This document shows, in pieces, positions 17,337-25,985 of a stretch of 64,000 nt of DNA; position 1 is the stretch's first letter; each line of letters opens with the position of its first letter. The translations under genes were made by a program, and so were the position numbers. This stretch comes from Prevotella melaninogenica ATCC 25845 (GTDB taxonomy: Bacteria; Bacteroidota; Bacteroidia; Bacteroidales; Bacteroidaceae). Under the pieces are notes generated by a model, which worked only from the letters and a program-made list of their open reading frames with translations, was not told the origin of the DNA and made no database searches. Location: assembly GCF_000144405.1 (NCBI RefSeq), contig NC_014370.1:501501-565500 (forward strand), read 5' to 3'.

Positions 17337-17711
17337 ATGCAAGCATTACACACAGACAAGGCACCTGCTGCAGTAGGTCCTTACAGTCAGGCTATTGAAG
17401 CCAATGGTTTTATTTTCGCATCTGGTTCACTTCCTATTGACCCAGCTACCAATGCTTTTGTTGAGGGTGGTGTGAAGGAACAAACTCGCCAGTCGCTCAC
17501 TAATGTATGCAACGTGTTGGCTTCTGCAGGTGTAGACCTGTCTCATGTTGTTAAGACAACAGTATTCCTTTCTGATATGGAGAACTTCGCTGCGATGAAT
17601 GAAGTTTATGCCGAGTTCTTCAAGGAACCTTATCCAGCACGTTCTGCATTCGCTGTAAAGGCTTTGCCAAAGGGTGCGCTTGTTGAGATTGAGTGCATCG
17701 CAGTGAAATAA
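17337..17711 (+). CDS. ridA: RidA family reactive-intermediate deaminase
   Basis: 124 residues. RidA hydrolyses reactive enamine/imine products of PLP enzymes such as threonine dehydratase, protecting other enzymes. Signature segments: AVGPYSQAIEANGFIF near 14, GGVKEQTRQSL near 45, and the C-terminal YPARSAFAVKALPKGALVEI containing the catalytic Arg and Glu. It forms a trimer in characterised members. The gene is monocistronic, with a structured 90-base leader and two hairpins downstream. Confidence 0.93.
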   Translation: MQALHTDKAPAAVGPYSQAIEANGFIFASGSLPIDPATNAFVEGGVKEQTRQSLTNVCNVLASAGVDLSHVVKTTVFLSDMENFAAMNEVYAEFFKEPYPARSAFAVKALPKGALVEIECIAVK

Positions 17712-17725
17712 ATTGCATTGATTAG

Positions 17726-17759
17726 CCTAATAGCATACGCTTTCTGATGCGCTATTAGG
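17726..17759 (+). terminator. Hairpin after ridA
   Basis: CCTAATAGC and GCTATTAGG form a 9-base stem 14 bases after the stop codon. No strong T-run follows, so termination may need the next hairpin. Confidence 0.5.
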
Positions 17760-17776
17760 TTGAAATGACGAAATAT

Positions 17777-17831
17777 AAGCGTCCTTTTGTAATGGGTAGT
17801 ATTCTATTTCTATCCTTACAGAAGGACGCTT
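17777..17831 (+). terminator. Second hairpin after ridA
   Basis: 16-base arms (AAGCGTCCTTTTGTAA and near-complement, one G-T pair), followed by GTTGTTTTCGTTTTG. Confidence 0.6.
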
Positions 17832-17892
17832 GTTGTTTTCGTTTTGTATTCAAACAAGCGTAGTTTCATTGCTTTTCTGTTGTTGTGTGGAT

Positions 17893-17958
17893 GGTCCGCA
17901 CGTATGGTGTTGATGCTTCGCACATAGGGTGCTAACGCTTCGCACATGATGTGCGAAG
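17893..17958 (+). repeat. Palindromic 22-base tandem array, cluster 1
   Basis: Three 22-base units starting at 17893, 17915 and 17937. Units 2 and 3 begin GCTTCGCACAT; unit 3 is a perfect palindrome (CTTCGCACAT/ATGTGCGAAG). Related clusters are at 51585 and 59862. The remainder of the gap to 18208 shows nothing I recognise. Confidence 0.75.
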
Positions 17959-18208
17959 CACTAAATGTTGTAAGATAGGCTGGTTATAAGAGGATAGAAA
18001 GTGGTAAATCAGATGCTATGTTACCCTGAATAATGTTTATTTGATTATGGTTTTGCTTATCCATAACTGATACATTATTTTCTATTTCAAAGCGATTTTA
18101 TATAGCGTAGTACGTAATTTATATTTACACTCCTTGTTTACAAGTTTAATTAACATATTTAACTTTAAGAAAAGTCGTTGAATATTACTTAATTACTTAT
18201 TCTTTTAT

Positions 18209-18216
18209 TACTTTTG
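18209..18216 (+). promoter_or_regulatory. -7 box of small HTH gene
   Basis: TACTTTTG, 34 bases before the ATG at 18250. No clear -33 box. Confidence 0.5.
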
Positions 18217-18249
18217 TACCACGTTAGTATATATAGTGAAGAATGAGAA

Positions 18250-18534
18250 ATGAAAAAGAAGCTTAGAACCATTATCGAGGAGCTTGGTCAAAAGGCAAAT
18301 ATCCGCAGAGAATTGGCTTCTGACTTGGAAAGATTGTCCAGTAGGTTAGCACTTTATCACATTCACTTGGAATCGGCTTCATTGAAGAAAATTATTGGCT
18401 ATTTCAAGGGGAAGGAAAAACCTTCTAAAAAGACTTTAGACAGGCTGGCTCTCTTTGCTGGTTTCCAGAATTGGAAAGACTTAAATGCGGCTTTGCATGG
18501 TGAAAATGATGCAAAGTTGAATTACGAAGATTAA
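18250..18534 (+). CDS. Small protein with Bacteroidetes-type helix-turn-helix-like domain
   Basis: 94 residues. The stretch from about residue 27 to 84 (LERLSSRLALYHIHLESASL, then KKIIGYFKGKEKPSKKTLD, then LALFAGFQNWKDLNAAL) resembles a domain common at the N-terminus of Bacteroidetes proteins, where a helical segment is followed by 'LK..GY....KPSK.TLD.LA.F.G...W.D'. I read this as a DNA-binding-like domain standing alone; the effector part present in longer relatives is absent. It may be a small regulator. It has its own -7 box and a long hairpin 59 bases downstream. Function is inference. Confidence 0.6.
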   Translation: MKKKLRTIIEELGQKANIRRELASDLERLSSRLALYHIHLESASLKKIIGYFKGKEKPSKKTLDRLALFAGFQNWKDLNAALHGENDAKLNYED

Positions 18535-18592
18535 TTGCTCTGTAGAGAGATTGAGTAAGGGGAATTCTCTGAAAGGTTATCTCTGAAGGATT

Positions 18593-18661
18593 GTAGGGAC
18601 ATATGATGTGTTTATCTGTTAGCGATACCTATCACAAGATAAGCAAGGCATGGGTCCCTAC
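18593..18661 (+). other. Long imperfect hairpin after small HTH gene
   Basis: GTAGGGAC and GTCCCTAC close a 69-base structure; inside, TTATC/GATAA and GAT/ATC can pair. There is no T-run directly after it. It may be a 3' end or a structured RNA; the rest of this intergenic stretch shows nothing else apart from the rplS terminator. Confidence 0.45.
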
Positions 18662-18826
18662 ATTATTTATATGTGTTTTTTATGATGAGAAGTTTTTATC
18701 TTTACACTCAAAAAACTGATAATAAGGAGTTTTAGACAGCGCAATATAATAACTCTTTCTCTCTTTCTTTCGTTAGCTTTATCAATAATGAATGTCTAAT
18801 AATCCTTATTAATAGGTAAATAAAAA

Positions 18827-18851
18827 AGCCCGAAACCAATAGTTTCGGACT
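18827..18851 (-). terminator. Terminator after rplS (minus strand)
   Basis: AGCCCGAAAC and GTTTCGGACT form a 10-base stem (one mismatch) with a 5-base loop; on the minus strand TTTTTTATTT follows. Confidence 0.85.
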
Positions 18852-18876
18852 TTTATTTTCTTGGATTTCCAAGGGC

Positions 18877-19239
18877 TTACTTCTCTGCAACAACAGTTCT
18901 CTTCTCCTTGATGCGTGCAGCCTTACCTGTGAGTTCACGGAGGTAGTAGAGTTTCGCACGACGAACCTTACCGCGCTTGTTCACCTCGATAGAATCGATG
19001 TTTGGTGACTCGATTGGGAAGATACGCTCAACACCAATGGTGCCTGACATCTTACGAACTGTGAAACGCTTCTTCTCACCATGACCAGAAATCTTGATAA
19101 CTACGCCACGGTAGAGCTGAATACGATGCTTGTTACCCTCGACGATTTTGTAAGCGACAGTGATAGTGTCACCAGCCTTGAACTCTGGGAACTGTTTGCC
19201 GGTTGCAAATGCTTCTTCAGCAACTTTAATTAAATCCAT
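18877..19239 (-). CDS. rplS: 50S ribosomal protein L19
   Basis: 120 residues from the ATG at 19239 ([11 protein letters not shown]). An in-frame upstream extension to 19299 would add 20 residues not found in L19 and is rejected. Conserved L19 segments: [70 protein letters not shown]19 sits at the 30S-50S interface. The gene is monocistronic with an ideal promoter, an 80-base leader with a possible stem, and a strong terminator. Confidence 0.97.
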   Translation of the reverse strand: MDLIKVAEEAFATGKQFPEFKAGDTITVAYKIVEGNKHRIQLYRGVVIKISGHGEKKRFTVRKMSGTIGVERIFPIESPNIDSIEVNKRGKVRRAKLYYLRELTGKAARIKEKRTVVAEK

Positions 19240-19326
19240 TTTTCTATTAATTAAATATTGTTTGTCGTTCCAACGTAACGTAATCCATGACTCTTCCACG
19301 ATCAGCGGTTACGCCGAAAAGCGGTG

Positions 19327-19357
19327 CAAAGTTACTACTTTTCAATGAAATAACAAA
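19327..19357 (-). promoter_or_regulatory. Promoter of rplS
   Basis: Minus strand: TTTG (19354-19357), 19-base spacer, TAACTTTG (19327-19334). The transcript would have a leader of about 80 bases in which CGTAAC and GTTACG can pair. Confidence 0.8.
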
Positions 19358-19372
19358 GTAATTGTTAGCTTT

Positions 19373-20107
19373 TTAATGCTTATTTGTTGCAAGCACCTTG
19401 GCTATTTCTTTCTTAGCCTTTGCCATTTGCTTTTGGAAAGCATCAGATGATTGTACGGCAGCAAAGCCTACACTTGCGCAAAGACGGCCTGCATCAACAT
19501 CGCTCTGATAGTGATAACCACAGATCACTCGGCTCTGACCATACTCGTAAGCATGCTTCATAATCTCGTTGCCACGTGATGGATTCAGCTCTGTCAAAGT
19601 CAATCCGAATATCCAACCGCGACAGGTATGACCTGAAGGATAAGAGCCGTTGTTAATCAACTCTGCCTCAAACTGTGGTTGAAGTGTATGCTCATGGAAT
19701 TGTGCAAACGGACGTTTACGCATATATTTCGCTTTAGCACGGTCAACAGCGTGGTTGCCATCAATACCTATCATGCACATGAGTTTGTAGGTCTCTGGTG
19801 TCTTTTCTGGTGTGATAAGCAAACCAAAAGATGGAGCAAAGCCTACGAGAACAGAATCAACATCGAAGTTGGCGTCGAACTTAGCCTGTGCAGCACGTTC
19901 TTTGTCCTCTCTCATCTTTCGACCCCACCAATACTGACGGAAGTCATAGTCAAATTGATAAGATGCTGTGTCGGGTGGAGCTGGGAGGTAGATACCTGCA
20001 TCTGGCATAGCTGCTTCTGGTATGAACGACTGTTTTTTGTAATCCTGCGCATTGACAGTCATGCCTACAAAGAGCATAACTATGCTAACGAACAAACTCT
20101 TTTTCAT
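19373..20107 (-). CDS. Class A non-specific acid phosphatase (PAP2 superfamily)
   Basis: 244 residues with a signal peptide ending VNAQ near residue 21. The three-part phosphatase signature is complete: K..M.KRPF, then GSYPSGHTCRGW, then SRVICGYHYQSDVDAGR, which supplies the catalytic histidines. Such enzymes hydrolyse phosphomonoesters in the periplasm and release phosphate and nucleosides. The sequence fits the PhoN-like soluble branch, as there are no further membrane segments. It has its own consensus promoter and precedes rplS in the same direction, but a separate rplS promoter lies between. Confidence 0.9.
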   Translation of the reverse strand: MKKSLFVSIVMLFVGMTVNAQDYKKQSFIPEAAMPDAGIYLPAPPDTASYQFDYDFRQYWWGRKMREDKERAAQAKFDANFDVDSVLVGFAPSFGLLITPEKTPETYKLMCMIGIDGNHAVDRAKAKYMRKRPFAQFHEHTLQPQFEAELINNGSYPSGHTCRGWIFGLTLTELNPSRGNEIMKHAYEYGQSRVICGYHYQSDVDAGRLCASVGFAAVQSSDAFQKQMAKAKKEIAKVLATNKH

Positions 20108-20145
20108 AATAATAAATGTTTTGTTGAATTAATTGATATGTATTG

Positions 20146-20176
20146 CAAAAGTAAGTAATTATGCGTTTCTGTCAAA
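20146..20176 (-). promoter_or_regulatory. Promoter of acid phosphatase gene
   Basis: Minus strand: TTTG (20173-20176), 19-base spacer, TACTTTTG (20146-20153). Confidence 0.75.
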
Positions 20177-20361
20177 AGTTTAATGACTTTTTAATAGTTG
20201 CATTCTGCGTTAGTGGTCTTTTAGTAGGGTTGCAACTATTGGCTTCCTGATGTATAAATGCCTGACAGTGTGCCTCTCATGTAGTAATGAAGGGTTATCT
20301 ATACGTTGGTAGTAAATAGGGTGTGAAGAAATAAATAAGGTTTTTGAGAAGTAAGAGAATG

Positions 20362-20830
20362 GTTCTTCCGTTAAATGTGTGGACACTTTTCGTATTGCGT
20401 AAACGGATGAATCGAAGTTACTCATTAAACAAAAACATGGCTAAAACAGTTATCTATCTGTTCTATTATCATTCTCTGATATTGAAAACTATTTCATTTA
20501 AGACTTTGAAAATCTGTAGACAAGAGTCTGAAAAAACATTACATAATTTCGGGTAAAACATCTATAAAGGATGGCAAAAACACATATAAAAAGCAGGTTT
20601 GCAACCAACAGGAAATCAATTAGTTATAAAACGGAATAAGAAAAGGTGCTTAATTGGACTTCAAAAGGGCGTTAGTAAGGGGCTTAAAGGGCACCTTTTG
20701 CAAGTCAATTAGGCGTCTTTTAGAACCCAAAAGAGCATATATTAGTTTTGAATCACACGAAAATAATTTACAAACTTCAGTTAATAAGGGAATAAGTTGT
20801 TTGTATAAGACGGATAGACATCGCACCTAA
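20362..20830 (+). repeat. Dispersed intergenic repeat, copy B (full length)
   Basis: About 470 bases. It begins with GTTCTTCCGTTAAATGTG, runs through CATTACATAATTTCGG, CAACCAACAGGAAATCAATT and the core AAAAGGTGC...GCACCTTTT stem, and ends near GTTGTTTGTATAAGACGG. It encodes no convincing protein and has no transposase. The first 21 bases reappear inverted at 20991-21011. Confidence 0.85.
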
Positions 20831-20990
20831 TTACATTTGTCATGTAGTTTACCCCTATTTGTAAAACCATTTAATTGAGGGTAATCATACCGGTGTTGGG
20901 TGATGGTTGTTGGGTGTTGAGTCTTTATAAAACAATCTTATTGGATGAAAGCATACCATGTATGTGGATTATTCTCATTCCAATAACAAT

Positions 20991-21011
20991 CTACACATTT
21001 AACGGAAGAAC
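20991..21011 (-). repeat. Inverted copy of the left end of repeat copy B
   Basis: CTACACATTTAACGGAAGAA plus C: 20 of 21 bases match the reverse complement of 20362-20382. Together the two ends bracket about 650 bases. The stretch between 20831 and 20990 shows nothing else I recognise. Confidence 0.75.
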
Positions 21012-21019
21012 TAAAAGAA

Positions 21020-21066
21020 AAGCAGGGAAGCGGTAGAATACTTGTTGTATTCCGTCTTCCCTGCTT
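21020..21066. terminator. Hairpin downstream of TonB-dependent receptor gene
   Basis: AAGCAGGGAAG and CTTCCCTGCTT arms with an inner GAATAC/GTATTC pair. It lies about 140 bases after the receptor stop codon on the minus strand. Confidence 0.6.
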
Positions 21067-21207
21067 ATAGTTTATGATATACTTTAGGCTACTTCTGTAT
21101 TTAGAAGGGTATCTTATATAATTATAAGAGGTAAACTTTACCTAACTTTACCTTGTTATATAATGTCCTTTTAGTACCTGAGAATAAGTATATCGAGTGT
21201 TTGAACA

Positions 21208-23343
21208 TTAATACTTGAACACTGCAGTGAGTGTTATCTTGCGTCCATCAGCATGTGCATACTCTGCATTACGTGCCATCATCATAGATGCTGGTGTGTA
21301 ATAAGTGTAGTTCAATAAGTTGGATACAGCCAAACTTAAGTCGCAAGCCTTCATCTTTACGCCTGCAGTAAGGTTCAGTAAGTTGATACGATTTACGATA
21401 CCTTCACCCTCCTTATATACTCCTGAAGCATTAGGAGTAAATCTGTCACGCTTACCGGTGTGCATGTATTGCAGTTGGAGATAGGTGTTCTTGACAGGAG
21501 CATAGTTGACATACATTGCCAACTTAGCGGCTGGGATGGAAATGTTTGACATATATGTGTCCCAATCACCAGTAGCTGATTTGAGCTTACCTTCGAACCA
21601 TGAGAAGTTAGCACCAGCCTTTAAGTTACGGAGAATTTGTGCATCTGCACTCAATTCAACGCCATACACCTTCTGTGGAGTACGGTTTACTACCCAGAAA
21701 CCATTCTCTATCTTGAGGTCACTTCCAAGCTTAGAATAGGTGTAGAAAACAGATCCATTCAACTGCAACCAATGGTTAATATCAGAGTAAACACCCACCT
21801 CGTAGTTGTTTGTCTTTACAGGTTCTGTTGATATCTTAGAGAGTACATCAGCCTTGGCAGCACGTAATGTACGTCCTAAATCAAAGATAGAAAAACCTTG
21901 AGAGTAGGCTACGAAGGGTTGAAATGCGCGATATCTGTTATAGGAAAGACCAACGTTAAAAGACATATTATTATACTTTAGCTTTCCACCCTTGACCTGA
22001 ACCTGTGGGTCGGAGAGCTTATTGCGCAATACATCATAGTCTGGTACGTTCACATTAATGAAGTCGTAACGTCCTCCTAATTTGAGGTTTAGGTGTTGCC
22101 AAAGTGTGGCCTTCACTTGAATAAAGGGTGCATGATTGTTACTTGTTAACCATGGTACCCAATATCTACCATCTACCAATGGTTGAGATGTCTTGTTGTA
22201 GAGATAGTCATAACCGTATGCTAAATGTGCAAAAGCATTCTCTGAGAATATAAGTCGAGTGTTAAACTGGGTGCGGAAACCAAACTTACGATCCTTAACA
22301 GCCGACTGTCCGCTTGTTTCTTCCCATCTTGGTTGTGCTGGGTTAGCCTTACGGAAGTCAAAGATAGTATATATTCCCGAACCATAAACAGATGCTTCTA
22401 AGTCGGTATGTTTGAATATATCCTTTGATGTAAACTTGAGGTAAGCATTGTGATTGTATCTTGTTCCCTCGTCAACAGCCTGTGGGTCCTTGCTGCCAAT
22501 TATACCAATAGAAGGACTTTGGAGGTATTTTCCACCGAAAGGAATCAATTTCGTGTCTTGCAAACTACGATAGAAATTATACATTAACTCGATTCTGTTC
22601 TTTGAAGATAGGGAATAACCGAGGTTAACAAGTACGTTTGTTGTATAGGTATCACCGAGTCCGTAGCGTGGAGAGATAAACTTTCCATCACCATCAATAG
22701 CACTACCTGTACGTCCAAAAGCCCCATTTACGAGATAATCAAACTGTCCCAACCGACCATAAACTTGCTGGTTGATGCGATAACCTTGCCCTTTCCCGTG
22801 ACGGAAGAAGTTATAAGTTGAACCTGAGAGAGTCGTCTCTCCAGCTACAGATCTGTTGGTGGTATTCTTCTTAGTTATGATGTTTATCAATCCTCCGATA
22901 GCACCATTACCATAGAGAGCGGTAGAACCTTTTACCACTTCTATATGGTCGATAGCAGCGATATCGATGGTTCGTATATCACGGTCTGTTGAACGTAAAG
23001 GAGTTGATTGAGGTATACCATCAATCAGGATGAGTGCACTTCTTCCACGAAGTGATTGTGCACGCGAGCTTGTGGTATTACTTGATAGAGCCATACCAGG
23101 TGTGAGCATGCCCAAGAGGTGGGTGATATCGGGAGCTGCCTTGCTCATTTCTGCTATTTGCTTTTGGTCAATAATCGTAACTGTTGCAGCCGCATTCTGC
23201 TTTATTTCAGGCATACGTGTGGTACTGATTGTTACTTCTTCGAGATGTTGTGTGGAGTCTTTAATCTCTTCTGATTGTGCATTACAAGGGATATTTGTAA
23301 TTGCAAGCATTGCGAGAGATAGATAAATTGTTTCTTTCTTCAT
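21208..23343 (-). CDS. TonB-dependent outer membrane receptor
   Basis: 711 residues from the ATG at 23343; a TTG nine bases earlier is not needed. Signal peptide ends NAQ near residue 25, followed by a TonB-box-like EEVTIST. The plug domain (about 45-165) contains LLGMLTPGMALSSNT, SLRGRSALILIDGIPQ and VVKGSTALYGNGAIGGLINI. The rest is a 22-strand-type barrel ending in an aromatic strand, ITLTAVFKY. It imports a bound ligand using energy from ExbBD-TonB (a TonB cluster is at 34.5 kb). Barrel features resemble iron-complex receptors, but the ligand cannot be read. It is monocistronic; not a SusC type, as no N-terminal carboxypeptidase-like domain is present. Confidence 0.92.
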   Translation of the reverse strand: MKKETIYLSLAMLAITNIPCNAQSEEIKDSTQHLEEVTISTTRMPEIKQNAAATVTIIDQKQIAEMSKAAPDITHLLGMLTPGMALSSNTTSSRAQSLRGRSALILIDGIPQSTPLRSTDRDIRTIDIAAIDHIEVVKGSTALYGNGAIGGLINIITKKNTTNRSVAGETTLSGSTYNFFRHGKGQGYRINQQVYGRLGQFDYLVNGAFGRTGSAIDGDGKFISPRYGLGDTYTTNVLVNLGYSLSSKNRIELMYNFYRSLQDTKLIPFGGKYLQSPSIGIIGSKDPQAVDEGTRYNHNAYLKFTSKDIFKHTDLEASVYGSGIYTIFDFRKANPAQPRWEETSGQSAVKDRKFGFRTQFNTRLIFSENAFAHLAYGYDYLYNKTSQPLVDGRYWVPWLTSNNHAPFIQVKATLWQHLNLKLGGRYDFINVNVPDYDVLRNKLSDPQVQVKGGKLKYNNMSFNVGLSYNRYRAFQPFVAYSQGFSIFDLGRTLRAAKADVLSKISTEPVKTNNYEVGVYSDINHWLQLNGSVFYTYSKLGSDLKIENGFWVVNRTPQKVYGVELSADAQILRNLKAGANFSWFEGKLKSATGDWDTYMSNISIPAAKLAMYVNYAPVKNTYLQLQYMHTGKRDRFTPNASGVYKEGEGIVNRINLLNLTAGVKMKACDLSLAVSNLLNYTYYTPASMMMARNAEYAHADGRKITLTAVFKY

Positions 23344-23377
23344 ATAATACAATCCTATGAGTGTTAATTAACTTTTG

Positions 23378-23408
23378 CAAAAGTATTAATATTCTATAGA
23401 GCGTGCAA
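23378..23408 (-). promoter_or_regulatory. Promoter of TonB-dependent receptor gene
   Basis: Minus strand: TTGC (23405-23408), 19-base spacer, TACTTTTG (23378-23385). No Fur-like palindrome was recognised. Confidence 0.6.
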
Positions 23409-23497
23409 TACCTAAAATGAGGTATATGTAGTTCTATGCACTTTATTTTGAACGTATTTTTCCATGTGATAATATATCTTTAATAATGCGACAAGCA

Positions 23498-23525
23498 TTT
23501 GATTCGTTTTTTTTTCTTACTTTTG
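23498..23525 (+). promoter_or_regulatory. Likely promoter of nucleotidase pair
   Basis: TACTTTTG at 23518-23525 with a TTTG at 23498-23501; the 16-base spacer is shorter than usual. The predicted leader is about 130 bases and contains a small hairpin at 23602-23620 (AGTAGG/CCTACT). Confidence 0.5.
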
Positions 23526-23658
23526 CATTATCTTTTTGAATATTATCGACTTCCGATGTTACCTAAGCATAGTAGGGTGAGCGACGTTTGAAGTTAATCA
23601 AAGTAGGGCTATTTCCTACTCTGATAAATATTTATGAGAACTATAAAAGTCATTATAT

Positions 23659-24423
23659 ATGTATAAAAAAACAGTTTATCTGTCTGGATTAACAGCATTA
23701 TTAGCGTTGACGGGCTGTGCTTCTCATTATGAGTTAGCTGGCATTCAGCGTACACGTGTGCTGGTTGATAATCGATATGATGCTACTCCTGATGCAGGGG
23801 CTGCAAAGTTTATGGAACCATTTAAGCACAAGGTTGACTCGGTGATGGGACCTGTTGTGGGAGAGGTTGACCACGATATGGTGGCACACCGCCCAGAGAG
23901 CGATCTCTCTAATCTGTTGGCAGACATCATGGTGTGGGCTGCACGCGATTATAATGAGAAGGTTGACTTTGGTGTTTATAATATGGGTGGTATCCGTGCA
24001 GCCCTTTCTAAGGGTAAGATTACCTTTGGTGACGTGTTGGATATCGCACCTTTCGAGAATAAAATTTGCTTCGTAACACTTTCTGGTGAGAAACTTTTAG
24101 AGCTGTTCTCACAGATGGCTCATACCGGTGGTGAGGCTGTTAGCCATGGAGTAGAACTTGTTTTCACACGCGACCATAAGCTTAAATCGGCTCGTTTGCA
24201 TGGTAAGGAGATTGATCCAAAGGCAAGTTATCGTATTGCTACGCTCGATTACTTAGCACAGGGTAATGATAAGATGGAGGCGTTTAAGTCTGCAACAAGT
24301 GTTGTTTCACCACAAGAAAGCAGTAACAACACACGTTTCATCATTATGAACTATTTCAAGGAGCAGACAGCTCAAGGTAAGGTGGTTAATGCTCACACAG
24401 AAGGACGTATCCGTGTGGAATAA
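23659..24423 (+). CDS. 5'-nucleotidase C-terminal domain lipoprotein
   Basis: 254 residues. Signal with lipobox LTGC near residue 19. The body matches the C-terminal substrate-binding domain of UshA-type 5'-nucleotidases: DLSNLLADIMVWAA, FGVYNMGGIRAAL, ITFGDVLDIAPFENKI and the YRIATLDYLAQGNDKM motif that stacks the base. It has no metallophosphatase domain of its own; that half is the next gene, 20 bases downstream. Together they would hydrolyse nucleotides in the periplasm, with this part giving nucleoside specificity. The gene order is the reverse of the domain order in UshA. Confidence 0.88.
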   Translation: MYKKTVYLSGLTALLALTGCASHYELAGIQRTRVLVDNRYDATPDAGAAKFMEPFKHKVDSVMGPVVGEVDHDMVAHRPESDLSNLLADIMVWAARDYNEKVDFGVYNMGGIRAALSKGKITFGDVLDIAPFENKICFVTLSGEKLLELFSQMAHTGGEAVSHGVELVFTRDHKLKSARLHGKEIDPKASYRIATLDYLAQGNDKMEAFKSATSVVSPQESSNNTRFIIMNYFKEQTAQGKVVNAHTEGRIRVE

Positions 24424-24443
24424 ATATTTAAGGAGTTAGGAAA

Positions 24444-25283
24444 ATGAAAAGAAATATATTATTGATAATGTTCTGTTTCATGGCTGTTGTAGGTTTTGGA
24501 CAGGACAAGAAACTGACAATCCTCCATACAAACGATACACATAGTCAGATTTATCCGCTAAGTCCTAATCTTGCTGATACGATGAAGGCTGATCGTGGTG
24601 GTTTTGTGCGTCGTATTGCAATGCTTAAAGAAGAGCGTGCAAAGACCCCAGACTTGCTACTCTTTGATAGTGGCGACTTCTCGCAAGGCTCACCTTATTA
24701 CACAATGTTCAAGGGTGATGTTGAAGTGGGGCTGATGAATCAGATGCACTATGACGCTGCTACGATTGGTAATCATGAATTTGACTTTGGTTTGGATAAT
24801 ATGGTGCGCCTCTTTAAGAAGGCAAACTTCCCAATCGTTTGTGCAAACTATGATTTTAAAGGAACTGAATTAGCAAAGTTGGTTAAGCCATACATCATTT
24901 TGAAGCGTAACGGACTGAAGATTGGTGTCTTTGGTCTTGCTCCAAAATTGGATGGTTTGGTCGTGAAAGCTAACTATGGCCCAATTGTTTATAATGACCC
25001 TGTGGTATGCGCACAGAAGGTAATCAATGAATTAAAGGCAAAGAAGTGCGACCTTATTATCTGTATCTCTCACCTTGGATGGAATATAGAAGGGGTCAGT
25101 GATGAGGAGGTTATCGCAGGAACTCGTGGTCTTGACCTTGTATTAGGCGGTCACTCACATACCTATCTTACAAAGTTAGAGTACGTGAAAGACCTTGACG
25201 GCAAGCTGGTTGGCGAAGATCAGAATGGTAAGCATGCTATTTACGTAGGTAAGTTGGTGCTTGATATGAAGAAGATAAAGTAA
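24444..25283 (+). CDS. Metallophosphatase (5'-nucleotidase N-terminal domain)
   Basis: 279 residues with a signal peptide ending GFGQ. Calcineurin-like metal motifs are all present: LTILHTNDTHSQI, LFDSGDFSQGSPYY, ATIGNHEFDFG, CISHLGW and LGGHSHTYL. These form the dinuclear metal centre of the UshA catalytic domain. The protein ends where the C-terminal domain of UshA would begin; that domain is supplied by the upstream gene. The pair probably acts as a two-subunit periplasmic nucleotidase. A strong terminator follows. Confidence 0.9.
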   Translation: MKRNILLIMFCFMAVVGFGQDKKLTILHTNDTHSQIYPLSPNLADTMKADRGGFVRRIAMLKEERAKTPDLLLFDSGDFSQGSPYYTMFKGDVEVGLMNQMHYDAATIGNHEFDFGLDNMVRLFKKANFPIVCANYDFKGTELAKLVKPYIILKRNGLKIGVFGLAPKLDGLVVKANYGPIVYNDPVVCAQKVINELKAKKCDLIICISHLGWNIEGVSDEEVIAGTRGLDLVLGGHSHTYLTKLEYVKDLDGKLVGEDQNGKHAIYVGKLVLDMKKIK

Positions 25284-25317
25284 GTCTTTCAATCGATAAG
25301 ACCTATATATAAATAAT

Positions 25318-25368
25318 GTGGGCTGTATCAGTATGATTGTCAATAGCAATCTTATTGATGCAGCCCAC
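25318..25368 (+). terminator. Terminator after nucleotidase pair
   Basis: GTGGGCTGTATCA pairs with TGATGCAGCCCAC, an inner GATTG/CAATC stem lies in the loop, and GGTCTTTTATAC follows. Confidence 0.8.
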
Positions 25369-25399
25369 GGTCTTTTATACTTTCTAAAACGTTATTGAA

Positions 25400-25800
25400 A
25401 GTTTATCATTAAGCGAATACATAGCTAAAACTGTTCACTGTCTATTCTATTATCATCTTTCGACACAGAAAACCCCTTCTTTTAATATGTTGAAAATTAC
25501 GCAAATAAGGATTTGAAAAATCATTACATAAATTCAAATAAAACATCTATAAATAAGGGCAAAAATACGTATGAAGAGTATGTCTGCAACCAACAGAAAA
25601 TCAATTAGTTATAAAATGGTATAAGAAAAGGTGCTTAATTAGACCTTAAAAGGGCGTTAGTAAGACTTCAAAAGGGCACCTTTTGCAAGTCAATTAGGCG
25701 TCTTTTAGAAGCCAAAAGAGCATATATTAGATTTGAGTTGTGTGAAAATAGTTTACAAATAGTGTTTAATAAGGGGACAAGTTGTTTGTTGAAGCAGCTA
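25400..25800 (+). repeat. Dispersed intergenic repeat, copy C
   Basis: Same orientation and order of blocks as copy B, from TCATTAAGCGAATACATAGC through CAACCAACAGAAAATCAATT to the AAAAGGTGC/GCACCTTTT core and GTTGTTTGTTG. The extreme left end seen in B is missing. The flanking 25801-25985 shows nothing I recognise. Confidence 0.85.
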
Positions 25801-25985
25801 TCGTATCTATTTGTTTTTTGTTTTATGCATGGTATTAATTTGATGTAATCAATCTCGTTTATTTACAAGAACCAATCCCAATAGTAGCAGTTACGATTAT
25901 TCAGCTACTATTGGACATTGATTACGATGTAAAAAGCTATAGCCTGATAGCGTTCTCGTATTATGAAAGGTGTTTGTGTGCACCT

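Noticed and set aside
17893..17958. 22-base arrays as CRISPR
   Set aside because: Units are directly adjacent with no unique spacers, and no cas genes are present.
19240..19299. N-terminal extension of ribosomal protein L19
   Set aside because: The added 20 residues lie in the predicted leader and are not part of L19.
20362..21011. Insertion sequence with terminal inverted repeats
   Set aside because: No transposase reading frame within the 650 bases; kept only as a possible non-autonomous element.
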